64,000 nucleotides of DNA from Azadirachta indica (Eukaryota > Streptophyta > Magnoliopsida > Sapindales > Meliaceae): NCBI GenBank assembly GCA_022749755.1, contig CM040446.1, forward strand, positions 13,912,367 through 13,976,366, written 5' to 3'. A program made the position numbers and the translations under genes. The notes below the pieces were generated by a model. That model was given only the letters and a program-made list of their open reading frames with translations, was not told where the DNA came from and searched no databases. Below, in pieces: positions 24,228 to 39,100 of this stretch (the first letter of the stretch is position 1; every line of letters begins with the position of its first letter).

Positions 24228-27200
24228 TTACAATACTTCATCGTCTTGTTGAGAATGTAATAAACCATTGTCAATAGGCAAAGATGGCGGAGTTCCAGGA
24301 GGAATGCAAGCAGCACCATTTTCACCAGCACATATACACAAAGCCTCTGCATCTCTTAGGATTGCATCAAGGTCAACCCACCACTCAGCTCATTAATAAA
24401 TTTCAAGAGCGTGTCGAAGTCCATTTGCTCTCCCATTATCTTGTTGCGATGCCGCTTCAAGATTGCAACACACACATACAGATGGAGGTGCTCCGACAGA
24501 TAATGAGTCCATAATACCTCCCATAAACGCATTGTTTTCTCATATTCAAATTCTCTGATAAACATGATGAAACCATATATCAAGAAAACTTGGAACATCT
24601 TATTTATCACATACAATTATCCATGTCATCAAGAAGAAAAATTATAACTTACAGATGATTATTATAAGGTGAGCACAGGCACATTTGTCAGGTCATGCAA
24701 CTAGAGCAATTAAAGCCAAGGAGCAGCAGAACTGGCATTAAAATTACTAACTAATGTCTTAACCAATACATTTTAATTACCAATGACCATACTAGAACCA
24801 AGAAGCTCCAAAATTTTTAGACTCCCTTGATATCTTGGCAATCCATGAACACAAAAGGACTAATGAAACATCAAATTAGTAGCCTTCTTTTCTCTCTCTC
24901 TCTTTCTCATGCACATATACCTGCTCGTGCACATGCCCATTAAAGCCAATGCAAAACATCAGACAGGTTATGGTCTTTCTAATCCTTCCCTTTCTCGAAT
25001 GCAACAATTCAAATAGGAGAATGAAATCATGGAAACTCCATTCAATCAGTCTAGGACCTCTATGTCCAATTATTATTTATTACTCTACTTTTCACAGAGC
25101 ACGAAATATATATTTGACAAAACAAAAAGGCTACCAGATACCTATATGAATGGCATGACCAAAGAACAGATACATACTCAAAAGGGTGAACTATTTAATT
25201 CAGAATCTGACCTTTTAAATTGTATTAGAACCCAGCGAAAACAGAAGAAATAATTCAAGCAATCATTCTGCTTGAAGTAGTTATGCAACGGACTGTCTAA
25301 CAACTCCACCAGCTGCAACAAACAACATTGAAATTGAAACTTAGTACTTATTTTATTTAGTGAGCAAAACTCTTTAATCAAGGCAAAGCTGAAACACTTA
25401 CCTTACACATAAGACATTCATTCATAATAATAGTACCAATCTCATAATTTGGAAAAGGAAACCAAACCAAAACCATAAAAGGTAAACTGTAATGACAAGC
25501 ATTAATTAAGAGATTATGCATACACTTCCATGAGTGAAGCAGTACTAAAAGATAAAGAAAGAGACCTTAGATAATGCAAAAAGTTGAGAGTGCATGCCAT
25601 TTTGGTCACGATTAAAATTGGGTCCAAGGCGCTCCATCAGTGCCACAAAACACCAAAATGATTCCGACTCATCCTCTATCACAAACAATATTGGGGACAG
25701 CAGATCACTCATACCCTGCAAGACACAAAAATGACACAAATGAACAATAATGCACAGAGCAGTATTCCAAACAGCATGCACAAACTGGTCAATAGCGTAT
25801 CACATATCCACTGTATACAGGAACGCGCATTACAATGAGTAAACTAATTTTTCTCATGGCCGATTCCAACGAAACCATTAAGCCATAAAATGACTTACAA
25901 TGTAACTGTTCATAAAATTAACAATATTCTCCATTTTGTTTGTAACATCACATCACAGACAGACTAGTTACATTTGAAAAACGATCCAAACAACGCCAAA
26001 ATGAAGTGCTATGAGAATAATGCCACAGCAAGAGTAGCTGAATGCAGCCAGCATTCCACCAAGAATTTAAGACAAAAGTTTGGGCTCTACTTCATGCTAC
26101 TATTAACACGGATTTCAATGGAAGATGTAAACATAAGGATGCTTCACATGGCCTTCATTTTTGTTGTATTTCCAAAATGCTTCCATATAAATCTTTTTCT
26201 ATTTATTTAAAACAAATGATAATGATGAATCCATGTAATTGTAAAATCATAATTTCCATGTACCAGCACCAAGAACAAGAAAAATCACTTCATAATTGAA
26301 GTATTTACCTGACAATAGCCAAGATCAAAATTATAGAAAGAGTACGTCAACAGAATATCACGCAGAAGATTCACATTAGGATTATCGTCCCCATCATAGA
26401 AAGCAAGTGATCTATCAGTCCTCACCTAGAAAACAGAGAAAAACAAATTTTAAAATCTCCAAATTGCATTTTTGAAATGATTTCATAAAATTATTTATAT
26501 AAGTTGTCAAATGGTGGTGCTAGTTCTATCATACCACATCTTTATCTATGAGTCCTTTCCTCTCCCTGAATTTTGTAAACCTTCTTGCCTGTTCGGATGA
26601 GATGCTCTGCAGAACAAAATTGATATCTACATAAATTAAACCTCAGAAAACCTTTCTCTGAAACCATAAATTTAAACATACACGCAAAAATAGTTAAGTG
26701 AAAACGAAGGATGCCATCTAAAAATGGAGTGCCATGGAGACCTCATAAACAACATTGAACAACACTACATTTTATTTTGATCAAAATGCTCAAAAGAGTT
26801 AAGCCACAAAACAAGTTGAAGCCCAAAAAAAAAAAAAAAAGCTCCTCACGTTCTCTTTCTCCCTCTCACAGGACATTAGGAGAAGGTTTATTTCATTTTA
26901 TTTTTAATTAAAAAAAGAGAAGAAACAGGGCAAAAACAGAACTAACTAGATAGCCAGATATTAAAGTAGGCACATAAAAAAAGAGAAAAAAGAATTATGA
27001 TAAACAAAAATATGACAAAGAAAGAACATCCAAATTTGGTGCAGATGCAACGGAGAGCTCTATAGATACATGACAACACAGACAAAATCAGGCACCGAAA
27101 GAATTGATGAATATTTATAGCGAACCTGCCACTGGTTTTTTATTGTCTCATACTCTGACTTCTTAATGGACCTAAGATACTCCCTCTCAGCATATGTTGA

Positions 27201-30200
27201 ATCATATGCATGGTATCCCAACAAGAATGCCCAGACCTACAAACATAATCAAGGGTTTCATGAACAAGATGCATACCTAAACAAAGACAGAATAGTCAAT
27301 ACAGGTTCCTCTATAAATACAAACCTCTCTACGTAATTTGTGCTCAACTCCCCCATAGAATATTCTCTTTCTTAAAGCTTTTGAATCCATAACTCGCCCC
27401 TCATTGTCCAAAAAGGTTGCCCACTGCACATATCAAAGAGATTAGCATACAAACCATCAATGCAGATACATGAGAACCAAAGCTACCAAGAACTTCTCTT
27501 TGATTGGAGGGTCAGAGATTAAGGATATTTGCCCCTCAAGTCAGGGTCCTGTCTAACACCTACTGAGAGGAGTATGAGAAATGGATAAAAAGGAACAGGG
27601 CATGAATACCAATAAAATTAGACACTCGTATGCCAATGGTGAATAAATCATGACTATCTGGTAAATATGTCAGTGCTTCCTAATGGCAAAATGGAAATGA
27701 GATTAGCAAAGCATATGCGTATAAAGTCCAAATTTTGAGTGAAACATGCATTGACAACTTGGTTGGGCAGATCTGAAATTGCCTTAAAAAATCTAGGTGC
27801 CCTGGCTGCCATGCTGTGACAATGCAAAGGAATAATCTACTCATCTGAAAATGTGAGCACTTCCTAGTAACAAAGCAAATACACAGAGAGGTCATAAGCC
27901 TAATAATCTCTAGAAATTTATTCCTAGTACCTATAGTGCGCATTAAATATTATGTTAATTGCATATCTTAACTGACCAATCCATGATCTTACATTTTCCT
28001 ACAGAGTAGACATCATTTTAAAACAATTTTTATCAAATAACTCCAAATTCCAGACAGTATGAATGTAAAGGTACGGTTTGTGAATCCTTAACCCTATTGT
28101 GAAAAATAGAGCAATGTAAATTGAAAACCGTTTACACTGAATGTAAGTTGAATGGGATCTCACAACCTTAATACATATCCATAATAGACCAAATATTTGG
28201 AACTGCTTCAGAAAAGAGGTAAATTGTAATAGACCAAAAAAGACTGCAAGCAACCAAATCCCTTTAAAGAGATGAAAGTAAATGAACTGATAGAAACTTC
28301 TTATTTAAAGTCCACCATCCAGTATAAAATTCAGACAGAGAACTTGTCTCTGGAAAAGACAGCTCTTACCTCTTCAGACCCCAAGGGTGGCTGTCGGGGT
28401 TTTCCCCATACTAGTGTTAGTTTATCAACCTGCCAAGAGTGGCAATCAATATATAAGTACTAATTTAATATTAGTTATTGAGAAACAGAAATAAAAAAAT
28501 TAATGTCAAATAATCCGAATTGGTAGTTGCTAAGGTGTTGTAACATGGCAAAGCACAACCTTAAATGGTCATGTGAAACAATCAAAACATATTTTGTCTG
28601 ACCTTTCACAAAATTCAGTAGAAAAGCAGACCTTTATTGTGACTAATACTCATAACTTAGGGACCCAAGAATAAATATTATGGCAAAGATGCAATTATAT
28701 GAATCCAACACACAAAAAGTCAATCAGCACCACATCCACATTGCCAAAGGTAATAATAGCCAAATTACATAGGGGATTACTTTATATCCCTAAAATCATA
28801 AGAGAAATCAATTTTCTTGACTGGTAGTTGAGTGGTAATCGGGTTCCTCCAGCTTAAGTTGAGACATAAGAAGATTTCAGGTCACGTTCACAATTATCCA
28901 AGGCCATATACAAATTCAGTATTCAAAGTTGATGCATGAAGGATCAATAACAATCGTACACACTTGCTCCCATGTATAATATAAGTCATATTTTGTAGAA
29001 CATAATTATGTTTGGTCAGTCACTTTGTAAAAGAACAAACAGATTATAAAAGATTGGAAAATAACACATTACAGCCACATAATGTCCATGAAAAGTCAAT
29101 ACTGAAGTACTGTGGAAGCTTCTGCTACAGCAAATGAGCAATAAAGCAATGATCATATTTCAAAACCAGTGGAAATACCAAAGGAAGAAAAACTAATATG
29201 AGACATAAAGCTCCTGTCTATACCTCCTTACAATCGATTAGCTCAAAAGTTCCCACATTGGTAGCAGCTTCTTCATCATGAATGTTTTTCCTAGATGACA
29301 TTTTCTGTTTGAAAAGGATAAAGGTCTGCATCAGATGGCCTTGGTAAAGAAGTCTAAATTTTCTTCCAACTAAATACTGCAAGTAGCCTGAGTCGAATCA
29401 GGTGGCTAGCACTCTGAACTAAATTTTGATTAACAAAAATAATTAATAATCCTATAGTAATATGGCACAGTGTAGAGGCATGTAGTCCTAAAATGAGTTT
29501 CCAAAATTATTTGGATCACAAAACTTATATCTTTAGCACTGCACCCTGTTTCCTTTTTGCAGTTGTCCACTGGATGCATCTTATGTTCACTGTAGCAGGG
29601 GATGCTAAGCATTCTACCATGTCCAAAATGCCTGATAGATAACATTATACTAATTTACCAAGCAGTGAACATATAAAAGCCAAAACAAACCAACAGCTTG
29701 GTTTGAAATAGTGATGTAGATTCTCGTCATGGTAAGAAAATCTGTTCACCCAAAGGCCAACCTAGTTGCTAAATGCTTCATCAACATCCAATCAATATCA
29801 AAAATAAAAACAAGAAGTATAGCCAGAGATAATTGCAATGGTACATCTGTAGATATACATGACTGATATAATAACTTATTATCGTCAATATAATCAGCAG
29901 CAGTAAAATACAACAAGATCATCCAACCAAAAACAGAACCTACAAAAGAATAATTATAAATTGTAACCAAGTCACTTTCACTACATAACAACATCAAGTT
30001 CTATTTTCATACACATTATTATTCTATAGCAGAACATAATAAGATAGATGATCTCATTGAATGCATCAGGAATTACACAAAAGAAAAGCTCACAACTTAA
30101 ACCCAAAATACTAATAGCTTAGAACAAAGTGAAAGAAGATTACCTCCAGAGGATCTGGGGCAACTGAGATCTCATCCACAGTTTTCTCTTCATCATTGGA

Positions 30201-32471
30201 TGCCTTGTGAGGGAAATCTTGGACAGACTGGTTATTACATCTCTTCTCAAAAGCACCAAATCCGTTGCTATGACTTTCACGAAATAGTTGAGAAGTTGTT
30301 TCCCGGGCAAATCTCGTTACAAGAGAGAATTTTTCCAATACTTGAATTGAGATATCCCGAGCCGGATCATGAACCTTTGGTCTTTGTCTCCCATTGAATT
30401 GAGAAATACTGGCACTCTCATTGCTACGGCCCCCGTTGGACCTCTCTTGGTTCACATTTGTGGGAGAGTCGCCAACTGGACTGGGTGTTGATGGCCCACT
30501 TGCAACAGATACCACCCTAGGCAGCTCCAAAGAAGATAAAGTTCTCTGTTGAAAGTGATTAAAACATCTGAGCCAATCATATCAAACATAACAAGAAACA
30601 ACATTGACCAACAGCTTGTCTAGGTTTGATTATCTTGGTCAACATTGATCAAAAGTTTTCATATCCAGACTAAGGACAAAAGCCCAGAAAGACATAATTT
30701 ACACTACTTTATTCCTTTTCTCTTCTCTTTTTTCCAAAGAATGAACAAAATAGGTAATGTAAATAAGTGGCTGAGCCGATGCAAGTTTTTACATACCTTC
30801 CTTTGGGAGAAAAAAACAAATACAATAGTAGCAAGATTTTCACTGTTAAATAATCCCATAGTTTCCCACACAACAACAATTCAATCCAACATGTAGAAAA
30901 TTGCAATGGACAACTGTGTTGCCCCAACCAACGAGTAGTATATTTATTTGCTTGAGCCAAACAAGTAATTGTTTTATACATACCTGCAGAGGATTTTGAA
31001 AATCGTTGACCAGGAATACATTTGCATCTTCTGCTGACCTGGAAACATGATGTAAAGTAAGAATCTTGCAAGAAATGTCATAGACTGCCCAAACGAAATG
31101 TAATCGTAAGAAAATTTGCAACCCACAAGGATTGATCTCCCAAGTATTATATTCCACAGACATGATTCGGATGCACATATGGCTAATACAAGACATTAAA
31201 TAATGACACAAACATTCCTGCTGCACCACATTTGGGTCACACAAAATGAATTGAGGCAAAACCAACATAAAATCTACATCTAATTCTCTCTTTCATGCAA
31301 ACTAAGGCATGTGCACACATGCACAAACACACATGTGTATCTCTTCACATAATTATGATGCATTTAGAATCTAGGTCACATTCCAGTACCATACAAATGT
31401 ACTTTGTACATTTGCATATATACAAAGCATTAAAAGGAAGGGAAAAGTGAACAATAGTAATAACTGACCTCACAAGGAAAACATGTTGCTTAATGGTAGC
31501 AAGGAACTCCCTAACGCCTCCACTGTAGAAATAAAGAGGAGGATATGCAAGTCCTGCAAAAACACTTCCATTTACACTACATATACAGAGAGATAACAAA
31601 TGATATTGTGCATTAAAAGGAAGTTAATTCTGAATAGAAGCACATAAAAGAAATGCTATCAAGTGGAATTAATCACATCCCTCTAGAGTAAAAACATCGT
31701 ATAACACCCAAAGCTAGAATAATTTGACTACCTGATGATAAAACAACAATTATGTACTGCCACCCGAGAGCTGGAGTGTGTCGACGAATGGACCGCACGT
31801 CCGTAAATGGCACCGCCCTTATAGTATACAGACTCCTATCTACATGAGGCAAAAATATTACAACAAAACTACAGACATTTATACCTGAATCACACAAAAA
31901 GCAATAAATTTAGTTATAACAAGGCCACAACTAACCTTTCTCAGATAGCCTGGCAGCTGAGTTTTGCCCTTTGTATGGAATCCAAGTCTATTATCAAATA
32001 CAAAAAGACAAAGTAAAAAATTACCGATTTGAAAAAAATATTATAAATACAAGAGAAGAGATTAATTTTAATTAATTGTTACCATAAAGAGAGAGGAGCC
32101 TTGTTTAATTAGCTTTAATCTTCCACTAATTCTTTCAGATGCAAACTGAGTAGGATGAATTGTAACATTATCTTTCAAATAAACCACTTCGGCACCGTCC
32201 GGTTCGCTGTGAGAGCTTCTCTTGCTGCTATCGCTCCCCATCATGCTTGATGATCCCTATTTAATTCACGTACAAACAAACCTCAATCAGTTCACGGATT
32301 TCCCGTCTGATTAGAAAGTGAAGTATTCTTGTTCTAAGAAGCAGCGATTGGATCCAAACTATCAAGAAACGCGATTGTCTAATGTGTATGTAAACGTAAA
32401 TTGCTTACCTGTTGTATAGACGCGGCATAATCGGCATCGTCGGATAAATCGTGTAGGTCTGTTTCTTGCAT
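24228..32471 (-). CDS. RabGAP/TBC-domain protein (TBC1D15/GYP7-like), two frameshifts
   Basis: Sixteen exons (5' to 3': 32471-32409, 32256-32083, 31987-31936, 31839-31732, 31553-31469, 31038-30984, 30545-30144, 29304-29224, 28429-28370, 27423-27325, 27236-27126, 26606-26535, 26426-26309, 25715-25566, 25312-25212, 24554-24228) total 2058 nt, about 685 residues. Start MQETDLHDLSDDADYAAS. The N-terminal part (VVYLKDNVTIHPTQF to QNPLQ) resembles the Rab-binding DUF3548 region; a Ser-rich linker follows, then the TBC domain. Both GAP fingers are present: IDKDVVR (Arg about 456) and GYCQ (Gln about 493). The family stimulates GTP hydrolysis by Rab GTPases in membrane traffic. One extra T in exon 13 (about 26398-26402) and one missing base in exon 16 (about 24388-24393) break the frame, yet all splice sites and conserved text remain, including the last residues DDEVL. 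Assembly errors or a null allele are both possible. It shares its 5' intergenic region with the divergent CoA carrier. Confidence 0.88.
28825..28930 (+). other. Possible tRNA-derived SINE remnant in a TBC intron
   Basis: TAGTTGAGTGG (28825-28835) fits the pol III A-box TRGYNNARNNG exactly. A poor B-box-like GGTCACGTTCA lies at 28880-28890. Text between (CGGGTTCCTCCAGCTTAAGT) is unlike the surrounding AT-rich intron. No poly-A tail or target duplication was identified. Confidence 0.3.
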
Positions 32472-35423
32472 GGTGGCGGATGACTTAATAGAGGGAGGGA
32501 GACAAAAAAAGAGCACAATATAGAGGACTGATTTTGCTTCGTAACGAAGAAATGCTAGATGGAAGGGGAGGGAGGAATAGGGAGGGAAGGCGTGGTGGGT
32601 CCGCAGTACGGTCAGTTTCGAGATCCAGTTAGTTTTTTTATCTCTTTTTTTTTTTAAGAAAAAAAAATATATTCCCTTCAGAAAATTATTATCCACTTAT
32701 TATATATTAATAAACCATTTTAATTTAATTTTTAAGGTATTTATACCATCATTTAAATAATTTGAAAAATTTTGCGTAAAACACGAAACGTCAGCGTGGT
32801 GATGCCAATCCTGTGAGAAAGCCACGTATTAGTGTTTTTTAAAAATCGGGAAATTTATCTCCTTCGCTTTTTGGTAAAATGGAATTGATCCTCAGGTAGA
32901 TTAACTTATTTTTAAAGCCATAGTAAAGTTAGAACACCATGAGAGTGGTTGTAATTATAATAATATATTTTAATTTTAAAAATATTATATTTAAAATAAA
33001 ATAATTATTTTACAACACTCCTAATCTTCTTAATTTTAAATATATATATATATAACAAGTTGTCCCCATTAAATTATCATAATCTCTTTGGAACAAAAGT
33101 AATTTCTTTCAAATTTTTTAATAGACGCCTCTATTATAAAGTAACCATAGATGTCTATTATTCTTGCCAAAAAAAATTTTTAAAAATAAATTACTTAATC
33201 AGAATATGTTAATTTTTATGAGTTAATTTTTATGAAATTAAGAATTGAAACCTTCTAAGAAAAGATATATACAGTCGTGATCAGCTCAACATCCAGGTAG
33301 TATAAAACATCTTATTCAATTAAAAAAAAAAAAACTGAAACCAATCTAAAATCAAATTTAATGGACCATAAGTTTATTATGTAATTCGTACATAAACATC
33401 ATCCTACCAGAGTCGGGTTAATACCCATTTCTATTCCTAAATAGGTTGGTAAAGTTATAGCAACCGTGAGTAGCAAAACTTATTTTGTTATAGAGATTTT
33501 AACACATATCATCTCTAAAATTTAAATTTTAACATTTAAATAAAAAATTTAAAGAAATACACATCCCTCCCAAAACCATCATCATTATTAGTTAACCGTT
33601 TGAAATCAGGATAATTCGGTAAAAACACAAACAACTTTAATCTTTCTGGTGCAATCATTGTATGAGAGAGAGTATAGAAAAATGAATAAAAAATGTCTTG
33701 AAATCCCATTTTGCAAAGGAAAATGAATAAAAAAGTCCTAAAATCCCTTCAAATTCATTTTCTTTCTCTTCCAAGCTACGAATTATAATTTACTCATGAA
33801 CACTATTCCTCTACAAACCTGTCGATAAAACCCACACCATCTTTCCCTAACAACATCAAAGATTCTTAACTCTTAAACACTTCATCCATCTTTCATCAAC
33901 TCTTTCATGGACAAGTCAACAGTGCCAAAACTTAAGGACATTAATTCCAAGTTTTAAGCTACAAATTCACATTAACTTGAATTCACTCAATCAACTCATT
34001 CATTAACTCTAACTTTTCGAAATCTATCAAGACAACTTATTTTGAATATTCTTCTTATTGCTTGTTGTTGACAATTGTGACCGATTTGTATAAGGGGAAG
34101 AGAGAGAAGGGCGGCGACTGATTTATAAAGAGGGTATTGAATTAGGATTAGGATTACAATTAGCAATAGAAATTTCATATATGTGAAATGAATTTTGGAT
34201 AAATGATAAATAAATTTAAATTAAATTTCTAATTATTTTTAATATCTTAAATATTAAATAAATTTAGTTTAAATTTCCCAAGCTTTCTTAATTTAAAAAA
34301 TAAATGTTAAGCGCATTACATTCATTTTAACGAAATTGGACAATTAATTGACAGTCAAGGGAGAGTATGTATATATTTTCTTAAACTTTTTCTACAAGTA
34401 TTAGAATCTAAAACCTTAGAGAATGTACGTGTTAAAACCCTTCTCGCAATATTCGGATAGATATTAAACAATGGTTCAAGCATGGCAATGGTTCAGGCAT
34501 GGATATTTTTTCATATCTGATACCTTGCCGCGTAGCGATTCACTCGTGGACTCTTATTCGTTTTCATACGTGGACTAAATGTTTGATTATATTATTTTTA
34601 ATTATTTAAAAAAAAAGCATTATGAGTTCTAAGACATTTAAGTGTTAGACGTAGGGTATTATTTTTATTGTCATTTTATTACTATTTGACTTTTAAGAGA
34701 AAAAAAGCCATAAACATATTTAATATATATCAATAGATGATACGATAACCCAATATTTTTATTTTAATATTCTAATAATTTATTTAATATGTCACAGCAT
34801 TTTTCTTTTAAAGGGCAGATATTTTTTCAAATGTAAGAATAGATATATCACATAGATTTGTAAGATACAAGGCTATTGGAATTATTATAAATTCTAGATA
34901 AAATTTTATCATATTAATACTAACCCAAAAAAAAAAAAGTCATAATACATTAGACTAAACACAGTCGTACAAGATAAGATTAAAAAGTGAAGTCGTTGCA
35001 ATTGTATTTACTAGTGCAATGTGTTTATTGTTGTTAGTGATTAAATTAGTTTATATATTATATTTAACAAAATCAATAACCAATTTTCATGGGCTGTTGC
35101 ATAATTTTTAACCCATTAAATTTCAATAATATGCATCATAATAATTTGAAAGGAAAAAACAAAAGTTGAAAAGAATCTTAATTGTTGAACAGCATCCGGA
35201 GAATTTTCACGGGTGTAGAGCTGTGGACGTACGTGGAGGTCACTGCTCATCTCCGCCCAAGTCACATGCTACCATGTCTTTATTCACTACAAGCAATTTA
35301 TTTAAATTAAGCCCCCGCTGAATAGCTCCTTCGAAGGGAAACAACAAGCAAGCCAATACGAACACGATTTCCAGAGAGCTTCGGAGGAAAACTCCTCCTA
35401 GCCGTCTCCATTGAGAATCGGTC
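32472..35423. other. Divergent intergenic region (TBC and CoA-carrier promoters)
   Basis: Upstream DNA of two genes read away from each other. A poly-T/poly-A stretch lies at about 32637-32670, followed by AT-rich DNA. At 34474-34500 the phrase CAATGGTTCAAGCATGG is nearly repeated. No coding exon recognised. Confidence 0.5.
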
Positions 35424-35430
35424 TATAAAA
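35424..35430 (+). promoter_or_regulatory. TATA box of the CoA carrier gene
   Basis: TATAAAA in a GC-richer setting, followed about 30 bp on by a CTTTCTCCTCT pyrimidine stretch typical of a plant start site. The start codon is 685 bp further, leaving room for a 5' UTR intron, whose donor may be CTGG|TAGGTT or another site near 35485. Confidence 0.55.
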
Positions 35431-36114
35431 GCCATAGTACTATAGTTGCATGTCTTTCTCCTCTAACGCGATCAATTGAGTTCTGGTAGGTTTTCTACAT
35501 AACTTCCGAAGCTCTTCCGTCGATTTTCGATCCACAACATTTAGAATTTGATTTAGTATTTATGTGGGAATTCGTGATTTCCACTGGATCTATTTGGACA
35601 GTTTTTCTCACTGTAATCGGTTTTGAATATCCTGTTGTGGCTGTTTGAGCGAAATTGTTTTGGTTTACGTGTATTAATCTCACGGGGTTTAAATTAGTTT
35701 GATCTAAGTTGGTTGCGATTATTGTTATAGCTGAATCTATTTGCGAGTTTCGGTCGTGGGTTGTTGAGGGATTATTATTTATATTCTGTTGACAGATCAA
35801 TGGAAAAATTCTTATAACTGAAAGAGTTACACATTCATTACGTTCAGTTTTCATTCTTTCTGTTGATGTATCTAGTTTTTATCGAAGGGAACTATCGGCT
35901 TGTGAACGTGCCCGAATTATTTCTGGGTGTTTTCAGGCCATTGAATTTGTCATTTGAACGAAAGGTCTATTCTTTTTGTATCCCAAGAGATCGATGGGAT
36001 AAGGAGCTTTTCAGGCTACAAAGTGGATAATATATATCATAATTTGTCGAATTCAGAAGGGTTTAGGCTCTGGTAGACTAATTTCTGAATTAGTCCGAGT
36101 TGGATTCTTTTGGG

Positions 36115-39100
36115 ATGGGTTCTCCACATGGATCTACATTGTCCACAAATATGGCTGGATTGGTTGATGGGTCGTCAGCTTGTCGAGAGGTTTCTTATGT
36201 TGATTGTTTGCCTATTTATGTGAAGGAGCTAATTGCTGGAGGTGCTGCAGGAGCATTTGCAAAGACTGCTGTTGCCCCCCTGGAACGAATTAAAATACTC
36301 TTGCAGGTGAATTTCCCTCAGAAAACTTAGGATGGACATCTCAAATTTCATGTTCCAAAAGATGTTTATGTTTCTGAAGCATTATATGTATGTGCATCTT
36401 TTTAATTGCATTGTATAGTATGGTATGTGGACCTTTTTACATGGTTTAGCTTGGGTTAGATGGGCCGAATAATTTATTTTATTGAACAAGAAAAATGTGT
36501 ATCTAACTTCGTATTTAAAGAATTAATTTGTTGTTAATGTTTTTTAGAAATTATACTTTCTTATCTTTTGAGGCAGTTTTCATGTCTTCAAGGAAGTTTT
36601 TGATTTTTCAACTGTGATGCCTACTGGCATACATGTTGTTAGCTTATCTAATGTTGCCTACTTTGTTTCTTCATGGGTTACTTTTCTGAACGCGTATAAT
36701 AATATGATTTCCAAATAGTTCTAATTCTTATCTTGTCCAAAAACTCACCCACTCTCAATTCTGCAGACAAGAACTCAAGGGTTCCAATCTCTTGGTGTGT
36801 GTCAATCCTTAATAAAGTTATTCAAGCAAGAGGGTGTTTGTGGATTTTATAAGTAAGATTGCCACTTTTGTTTTTTATTCTTAATATACTTCCTTCTAAC
36901 AAGGAAGTATTATAATTTGTGTTTACCTCTTTATTGTAGAGGAAATGGAGCTAGTGTTCTACGCATTGTTCCTTATGCAGCCTTACATTTCATGACATAC
37001 GAGCAGTATCGTGTTTGGATTTTGAATAGCTATCCAGCCTTGGGTTCAGGGCCTGTTATAGATCTATTAGCTGGTTCAGTAGCTGGAGGAACGGCAGTTT
37101 TATGGACATATCCTTTAGATCTGGCTCGTACAAAACTTGCCTATCAGGTGAGTGGTAACATGTATTATTGAGGAAGTTAGGATCACAGAGAACATCATTC
37201 TTTAATTAGTTTAATTTATATATAACTTGAACTTGTTCTGAAAGGGTTTGTTATGATTTAGTTTATTTGGTATAGTGTAAATATTCGGCAAGCATAAACA
37301 TTGGAAATTTATCATTTAACTCTTTTCTGATATTTTGTGCTTGATCAATCTGTGATTCTGTTTTTCATTGTACATTCAGTATATCTGTATGATGAATACA
37401 TAATTATTTGTGTATATCTTTCAAACCTTAGTGCTTCAAAGTAAGTTAAGTTGTCATACAAGCATTTAGCAGGTCAAACCTTCCCAATTTCCCATTTAAA
37501 AAAGAAAAAGACTAATACAAAAAATGTGTAATTTATATATAATATATATGATTGGATTATATTTGATAAATGCTAATTGTTAGGCATTTCATCCCATATT
37601 TAACTAAAGATTTTGGAATTTGTTTATGTGAAATCTGTGAAATTCTGTTAGCTTAGGTAGAATTCGGTTCTCTAATAGATTTAGATTTTGGATATTAATT
37701 TCTGCTTGTATTTCTAAAATTTGAAAGGGGAGCATCCTTTTGGTCCTGCAATAGAGCGGTCTTCGTAGATTCTTTGTGAACAATATCTTTTATATGATTA
37801 AACTTTTTCTTATTAGAATGTCCAGTAATCTTGTGGTCAAATATTTTATGTGCCCTTTTCTTTTCTTGATTGCTTTTTAATGGGATCTATAGGTCGTGGA
37901 CACAAGAGGAAGTTTGAGGACTGGTATGAGAAGTTTCTGTGCTCAACCTGCATATAGTGGTATAAAAGATGTACTTACAAGTGTCTACAAGGAAGGGGGA
38001 ATGCGTGCTCTCTATCGAGGTGTAGGTGCGTAACTGTATACGGGCTTTTTCAATATGCTGTTAGTTTACACCGTTGTAGAGCCCTTTATGGCTAGATATG
38101 TTATTAGTTATTGGTTTTGTCTCCAATAGACGTAGTTTTCTTGAAACACATTAGTGCTTTTGGCGACTATCTCATTCAAACTTGTTATCTTGTTAACTAT
38201 GCTTTCTCTCCCTATGCCATGCCTACTGGATGTTCAAATGTGATCAGTTTCAACAACTAATCTTTAGTTATTCTTCTTTTGAACTTAGTTGTCCACTGAT
38301 TGTATATATGTACCCTCCTTTTGATTCTTGACTAATTCTATTCGGGAAGCCACAGATAAATGATTTTTTTTTTTTTCCGCGGTCTGAGCAGGTCCAACAC
38401 TAACTGGAATCCTTCCTTATGCTGGTTTGAAGTTCTATATATATGAGGAACTTAAAAGGCATGTTCCGGAGGAGCAGCAGAACTCCATTGCAATGCGCCT
38501 TTCTTGTGGAGCACTGGCTGGGTTATTTGGCCAGACCTTTACCTACCCACTTGATGTTGTTAGGAGACAGATGCAGGTATCATTTAATTGTTAGTAGGCG
38601 TTAGTATTCATATTTCTCTCTGTTCCTTTGGTAACCATATATGTTTTCGTGGAATGTGAATGTTTTGATACCTTTCAGTGAGGAAATTGAGAGTCCTGCC
38701 CGAAGACTATGTTAGATGGATTCAAGTAAGAATTCTGGGGTGTTGAGGTGTATCTTCGTGGTTTTGGGTCTCTAAATTGTTTTGTGAAATGCTGCTTTAC
38801 AGGTTGAAAATCTGAAACCTTCAGTCCAAGGTGATATCAAATACAGGAACACGATGGAAGGCCTTACCAGTATTATCCGAAATCAAGGATGGAAACAGTT
38901 GTTTGCAGGCCTGAGCATTAATTATATCAAGGTAGTCTCTAAAGATTATTTGGATATTGGTGTCATATGTAATTTTGCTAGGATTTGCCATTACTCATTT
39001 GCTAACAGAGTGTCATTGTTTTGTTTGTCAGATTGTTCCTTCGGTGGCGATCGGTTTCACTGCATATGACATGATGAAGATCTGGCTTCGCATTCCACCC

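Noticed and set aside
36100..36114. Upstream TTG as start of the CoA carrier
   Set aside because: Plant nuclear genes start at ATG; the first in-frame ATG is at 36115 and gives the expected length.
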